64,000 nucleotides of DNA from Bacteroidales bacterium (lineage in GTDB: Bacteria; Bacteroidota; Bacteroidia; Bacteroidales; Muribaculaceae). Position numbers and translations under genes: made by a program. The stretch lies in assembly GCA_020860515.1 (NCBI GenBank), contig JAJBUG010000076.1, forward strand, positions 1 through 64,000, written 5' to 3'. Positions 60,690 to 64,000 of the stretch are shown here, in pieces (position 1 is the stretch's first letter; each line of letters begins with the position of its first letter). The notes below the pieces were generated by a model. The model searched no databases and was not told the origin of the DNA. It saw only the letters and a program-made list of their open reading frames with translations.

Positions 60690-61115
60690 ATGGAAGAAGA
60701 CCTCCAAGAGAAATACCCGCAAGTCTGGAGCGAGGAAATCGAGACCCCGCAGGAAGAATCGGCGCTCGACATGAGCATTGAGGACTTTCTGCGAGGCTCG
60801 GTAAGCTACGACATACCCGACAACGCCATGCTGCGAGTGCTTGTAAAGCGCCAAGTCGCCGCTGGCACAATGGTATCTACGCTTACTGAAAAAATCCTCG
60901 ACCTTTCAACAGCCGACATCTATCTTTGGTGCGCGTCAACTCCGTCATCGAAATCGTCAACAAAGGACAGCGATGGCGATTGGAGCCACGAAGAGGGTGG
61001 CTGGGAAACCTCGGCTTACGACAAACGCCAGCTCAGGGAAATGGCGAAGGCTCTGTACGACAAGTGGGATGAGCCTTGGGGAGCTGCTTCCAAAATGGTA
61101 ATCGTCAATTTCTAA
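60690..61115 (+). CDS. Head-tail connector-like phage protein
   Basis: 141 residues, acidic (EESALDMSIEDFLRGSVSYD) with a helical core, located directly after the major capsid gene where connector (adaptor) proteins lie. Four bases separate it from the next gene. Position-based assignment. Confidence 0.5.
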   Translation: MEEDLQEKYPQVWSEEIETPQEESALDMSIEDFLRGSVSYDIPDNAMLRVLVKRQVAAGTMVSTLTEKILDLSTADIYLWCASTPSSKSSTKDSDGDWSHEEGGWETSAYDKRQLREMAKALYDKWDEPWGAASKMVIVNF

Positions 61116-61119
61116 CACC

Positions 61120-61449
61120 ATGGCAGTCGAAAACCCAAGGCATCCGCACGATTGCAAGATAACCCGCCGCCATTGGCAGGGGCAGTTCGAGCAAGGCGTA
61201 GAGGAAATAGTTTACGAGGGGAAATGCCGAGTTTACGGCAACCGCTCGATAAGGGTTTTCACGTACCAAGGCGTAGAAAAAGCCGACATGGCAATAAGCC
61301 TCCCACTGGGCCACAAGTTCCTGCAAAGGGGCGACATCATAGAGGCGTGGGATAAAGACGGAAAAACCTTGCTTTATCCGACCGCCATTGTTGACGCGAC
61401 CCAAAACAACCTCGGCACAACCGCTTTCGTATCAACCGTGCATAACTGA
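61120..61449 (+). CDS. Head closure-like phage protein
   Basis: 109 residues, beta-rich and basic at the start (HDCKITRRHWQGQFEQGVEE), with LPLGHKFLQRGDIIEAWD and KTLLYPTAIVD typical of small beta-barrel stopper proteins. Assignment by position and fold impression. Confidence 0.5.
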   Translation: MAVENPRHPHDCKITRRHWQGQFEQGVEEIVYEGKCRVYGNRSIRVFTYQGVEKADMAISLPLGHKFLQRGDIIEAWDKDGKTLLYPTAIVDATQNNLGTTAFVSTVHN

Positions 61450-61456
61450 TTATCAC

Positions 61457-62014
61457 ATGGCAAGCCATTACATATCAAACAGCAAGCTATTCGACGAGGG
61501 CATGAAAAAAGCCCGCAAAATCATCGAAAAGCACATGTGGAGGGAGCTGACCAGAGTGACGCACAGCCTCGCCATCGGCGCGGCCCGCTACTATTACGAA
61601 GAGGGCGGCCCCATGATGACTGGCAACACCATAACCAGCTACACTGCCCGCTTCTGGCACAAAGGCGCAGAAATGGCCACTTTCTCCGCAAGCGAGGATT
61701 GGCGCAAGCCTATTAGGACGAAACTCACCGAGGGCGAAGTGTTCCCCGCAGGAGCCACGCGCTACGATGGCGAAAACCAAAGCTACAGTTACAAGGCCGA
61801 AGTTATCACAGACCGCGACTATGGCGAGAATACGGCGTTCAAGTTCCTCAGCGGCGCCACTCCGTCGGGAGCCACCTACATCATAAGGCTCACCACTGGC
61901 ACCGAGTATTCGGAATGGCTGGAGAACATGCGGCAAATCGACGTGCTTACCAACTATTCATACCGAGTTGAAAGTGATATGAAATGGGCAAGCTTCTGGA
62001 ACAAACTGCATTAA
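61457..62014 (+). CDS. HK97 gp10-like neck/tail completion protein
   Basis: 185 residues from ATG 61457 (MASHYISNSK); the open frame upstream overlaps the preceding gene. N-terminal helix MKKARKIIEKHMWREL, then GGPMMTGNTITSYTARF, a pattern seen in gp10-like proteins that join head and tail. Confidence 0.5.
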   Translation: MASHYISNSKLFDEGMKKARKIIEKHMWRELTRVTHSLAIGAARYYYEEGGPMMTGNTITSYTARFWHKGAEMATFSASEDWRKPIRTKLTEGEVFPAGATRYDGENQSYSYKAEVITDRDYGENTAFKFLSGATPSGATYIIRLTTGTEYSEWLENMRQIDVLTNYSYRVESDMKWASFWNKLH

Positions 62015-62020
62015 GACCCA

Positions 62021-62434
62021 ATGGAAAACAGCGATTCGACATACTACCGCCGCAAGAAGATTCTGCAAACGCTGATAACGGCTCTTCGAGAGCAGTTCAG
62101 CGAGGACACGGAAATCTTCGCCACTGACCGCCCAAGGCAGACAGCCGCGCCGATGAGCGAGTTCGTGGTAGTGCGATTCGCCGCAGGGATGCAAGACTGC
62201 GGCGACACCTACCAGACCGCAACGGCTACGATCAACTGTTTCCGCCGAGACGCTGACCGAGGATTGGAAGATGTTGACGGGATGCAGAAAATGCTCGACA
62301 AAGCGTGCGGTTGCTTTCCCCACCACAACAATCTCTACAGCGCGTCGGCATTGAAGATGCTCACAGGCGGCAGCGACGATGAAATGGGATTCCATTACGT
62401 AACGATGCAGTCGAAACTCATCATCAGGAAATAG
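62021..62434 (+). CDS. Tail terminator-like phage protein
   Basis: 137 residues; helix RRKKILQTLITALREQF followed by strands and CFRRDADRGLEDVDGMQKML, consistent with a tail terminator by gene order and size. No definite family seen. Confidence 0.45.
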   Translation: MENSDSTYYRRKKILQTLITALREQFSEDTEIFATDRPRQTAAPMSEFVVVRFAAGMQDCGDTYQTATATINCFRRDADRGLEDVDGMQKMLDKACGCFPHHNNLYSASALKMLTGGSDDEMGFHYVTMQSKLIIRK

Positions 62435-62457
62435 CCTTGGAGTAAAATTTTACCGCT

Positions 62458-63123
62458 ATGGCAGCAGACACAGGCAATCAGGATGGCTCAGCATCAGGCT
62501 CGGGCGACAACACACAGAATAATTCACAAACTAACAATACCGCTATGGCAGACGTAACAATAACCGCATCAAAAGAGTCTCTGCGCGTACTCTTCAACCA
62601 GATGAAGCACGTCTATTATCTGGCAACCAAAAACACGCTCCCCACCGCCATCTCGGCTTTCGACAAGGAACTGCCCGTATTGAAAGATGGCGTCACATTC
62701 GACACCGGCTCGCCCGACATCACCAAGGTGAAGCTCACCACTGGCGACGTGTGGACTGCTGTCGCAGACGCTGGCGACCCTGAAATCACTTTCCAAGTCG
62801 CATCTGTCGCAGAGGAAATCAACTCTCTGTTCCTCAACGTTCAGCAAGGCACTTCTGAGCAGAAAGTAGCGGTCGGCTCCTCAGTCACCGTCGATGGCAA
62901 GACCTACAAGGGCTACGGCTACGACATGTCGCCCAAAAAGGCTACAGGCGGCCTGTTCCTCACCTCGGAAGACAAGGAGAGCGCAATCTTCCTGCCCAAC
63001 GTGGAGATGTACGCAAACCTCGTTTCGGAAGAGGGCAAGCCCGCTTACTTCAACGTGAGCGTATCGCCGCTGACCGACACCAAGGGGTGCAGCATCTACA
63101 TCTTCGGCGCTGTAGCAGCCTAA
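62458..63123 (+). CDS. Major tail (tube) protein
   Basis: 221 residues. A Ser/Asn/Gln-rich start (about 1-28) is followed by a beta-rich body (VTFDTGSPDITKVKLTTGDV, DPEITFQVASVAEEINSLFL) typical of tail tube proteins. A second ATG at 62545 (MADVTITASK) would remove the low-complexity part and could be the real start. Confidence 0.65.
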   Translation: MAADTGNQDGSASGSGDNTQNNSQTNNTAMADVTITASKESLRVLFNQMKHVYYLATKNTLPTAISAFDKELPVLKDGVTFDTGSPDITKVKLTTGDVWTAVADAGDPEITFQVASVAEEINSLFLNVQQGTSEQKVAVGSSVTVDGKTYKGYGYDMSPKKATGGLFLTSEDKESAIFLPNVEMYANLVSEEGKPAYFNVSVSPLTDTKGCSIYIFGAVAA

Positions 63124-63167
63124 AAAGAGCCTTACTCTGATAATCCCAACGCCTTAGAGCCTCAAAG

Positions 63168-63668
63168 ATGGATTCGACAAAGAGCATAATATTCCAGCGA
63201 GCCGACTCGGAAAAGTGCATTGACGCGCTTTCCGAGTTCGGCTACGTTCTTTTGTCCGCGCCAGTGTTCGGCACTGCCTCGGTGCAAGAGCCGAGCGTAA
63301 AGACTTGGCTTGGCGAAGATGGCGAAGATGTTTACATTCCCTCTGGCGGACTGCCGATTGAAGCCTTTGACGTTGAAATCGAATTAGGCTCGCAAGGGTT
63401 GCAGCCAAAAGCGGCTGTCAAAAGCATTGTGGCTCTGCGCGACTGGCTCGCAGGCGGAATGTTCGCTTTCTACGCTCCCATTACGGCCACTGGCTACAGC
63501 CAATGCTATTTCAAAGAAATGTCAGACATTGAAGTCCATTTCGAGGGCAATACTCTGACCTACACAGTGACAATAACCGTCAGGGTCACGCAGCCGAAAT
63601 TGTACGTGCTGCCTGTATCTGACGCTGACGGAAACATAACCAAACTGACTGAATCATCATCACTCTGA
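63168..63668 (+). CDS. Tail-region phage protein, unknown function
   Basis: 166 residues with a beta-rich part (GGLPIEAFDVEIELGSQG, FEGNTLTYTVTITVRVTQPK) and a phage-tail look (KSIVALRDWLAGGMFAFYAP). Its TGA overlaps the ATG of the next gene. In comparable phages the tape measure gene would be expected here; it is absent. Confidence 0.55.
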   Translation: MDSTKSIIFQRADSEKCIDALSEFGYVLLSAPVFGTASVQEPSVKTWLGEDGEDVYIPSGGLPIEAFDVEIELGSQGLQPKAAVKSIVALRDWLAGGMFAFYAPITATGYSQCYFKEMSDIEVHFEGNTLTYTVTITVRVTQPKLYVLPVSDADGNITKLTESSSL

Positions 63669-64000
63669 TGCCTACGACAACGAAATACGCAATATACGCC
63701 GCTGACGGAACAGTGAGAGCCTACACGCCCGAGATTGAATACAAAGGCACGTGGATGGGCGAGTGCTACCTGACCGTAACAGTGAAGTCGCCTACCCCTA
63801 TCGGGTTTCAAGTGGGCGATTACATGATATACCGCAATGAGCGCTTTGAGCTCAACATGAACGCTCCCAAGTGCAAGCAAGCCAAGTCAGGCGCTTACGG
63901 CGAGGCTTTCGTGTATGAGGACATCAAATTCAACTCTCTCTCCGACGAGCTGACGCGGTGCGATTTCTTGGACGTGGTCAAAGAGGACAATGAGATTCAC
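63668..64000 (+). CDS. Tail hub/spike-like protein, N-terminal part
   Basis: 111 codons run off the window edge without a stop (MPTTTKYAIYAADGTVRAYT, then YLTVTVKSPTPIGFQVGDY, FELNMNAPKCKQAKSG). The strand pattern resembles the N-terminal domain of tail-associated (gp27-like) hub proteins. Partial at the 3' end. Confidence 0.6.
   Translation, partial: MPTTTKYAIYAADGTVRAYTPEIEYKGTWMGECYLTVTVKSPTPIGFQVGDYMIYRNERFELNMNAPKCKQAKSGAYGEAFVYEDIKFNSLSDELTRCDFLDVVKEDNEIH

Larger units (their letters stand above)
31285..64000. mobile_element. Prophage integrated at tRNA-Lys (right end outside window)
   Basis: The content is that of a temperate tailed phage: integrase next to a tRNA 3' end, tape measure, small-gene operon, helicase-primase, large terminase, portal, scaffold, capsid, connector and tail genes. 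I find no second copy of the tRNA 3' end (TTCGAGCCCCAGACGGATCA) inside the window, so the right attachment site should lie beyond 64000. The left limit is set at the tRNA end by analogy with other tRNA-integrating phages. Confidence 0.85.

Overview
The first 31 kb is chromosome of a member of the Bacteroidota, most likely Bacteroidales of the Muribaculaceae type. The evidence is promoter elements of the form TTTG-N19/20-TAnnTTTG, a Bacteroidota-style RNA polymerase omega protein, a PorT-like outer-membrane barrel, an IntDOT-like integrase, and start codons preceded by A-rich leaders instead of strong Shine-Dalgarno sites. The family-level name is an inference.

Chromosomal part (1-31.3 kb): bamD and rpoZ; a leftward block with an AAA ATPase, lptB, udk and a solitary cytosine-C5 methyltransferase that ends in AT-hooks; a tricorn-like protease; a PHP-type tyrosine phosphatase; mlaE and mlaF; a compact holB, addB-like and hemW run; an AGCS amino-acid symporter; an OmpA-like lipoprotein; a convergent TerB-C-like and BREX-type ATPase pair; a class A penicillin-binding protein with a LysM protein and a beta-barrel; typA; folP; and a diadenylate cyclase. 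The chromosome ends at a tRNA-Lys(UUU) gene with its own promoter and terminator.

Prophage part (about 31.3 kb to beyond the right edge): directly after the tRNA lie an IntDOT-like integrase, a very large tape measure protein and a small phage protein. A leftward operon of about 15 small, mostly unknown genes follows (38.8-45.6 kb). It includes a second tyrosine recombinase, a cryptic DNA-binding protein and an orphan MutS domain I protein. A compositionally different stretch (45.6-50.5 kb) holds a CobS/MoxR-like ATPase with a coiled-coil and acidic insert, a DUF7192-like protein and a terminase-small-subunit-like protein. Then come three small genes and an SF3 helicase-primase (51.5-54.5 kb), portal and large terminase on the minus strand (54.7-57.8 kb), and scaffold, capsid, connector and tail genes on the plus strand (57.9-64 kb, running off the window). 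The phage is therefore a long-tailed siphovirus-like temperate phage. The right attachment site is not in the window.

Most unusual signals: (1) an octamer, GGCGAWAG, at very high density on the plus strand only, across 32.7-44.8 kb, in all reading frames, in genes of both orientations and in a non-coding cluster at 44.7-44.8 kb; (2) the tape measure gene lies next to the integrase, about 30 kb from the tail genes it normally accompanies; (3) a C7 tract splits the phage ATPase frame; (4) a promoter-terminator cassette without an ORF (candidate small RNA) beside the terminase; (5) 7-bp-periodic repeats in many chromosomal intergenic gaps. All functional calls rest on reading the sequence; no database search was run.
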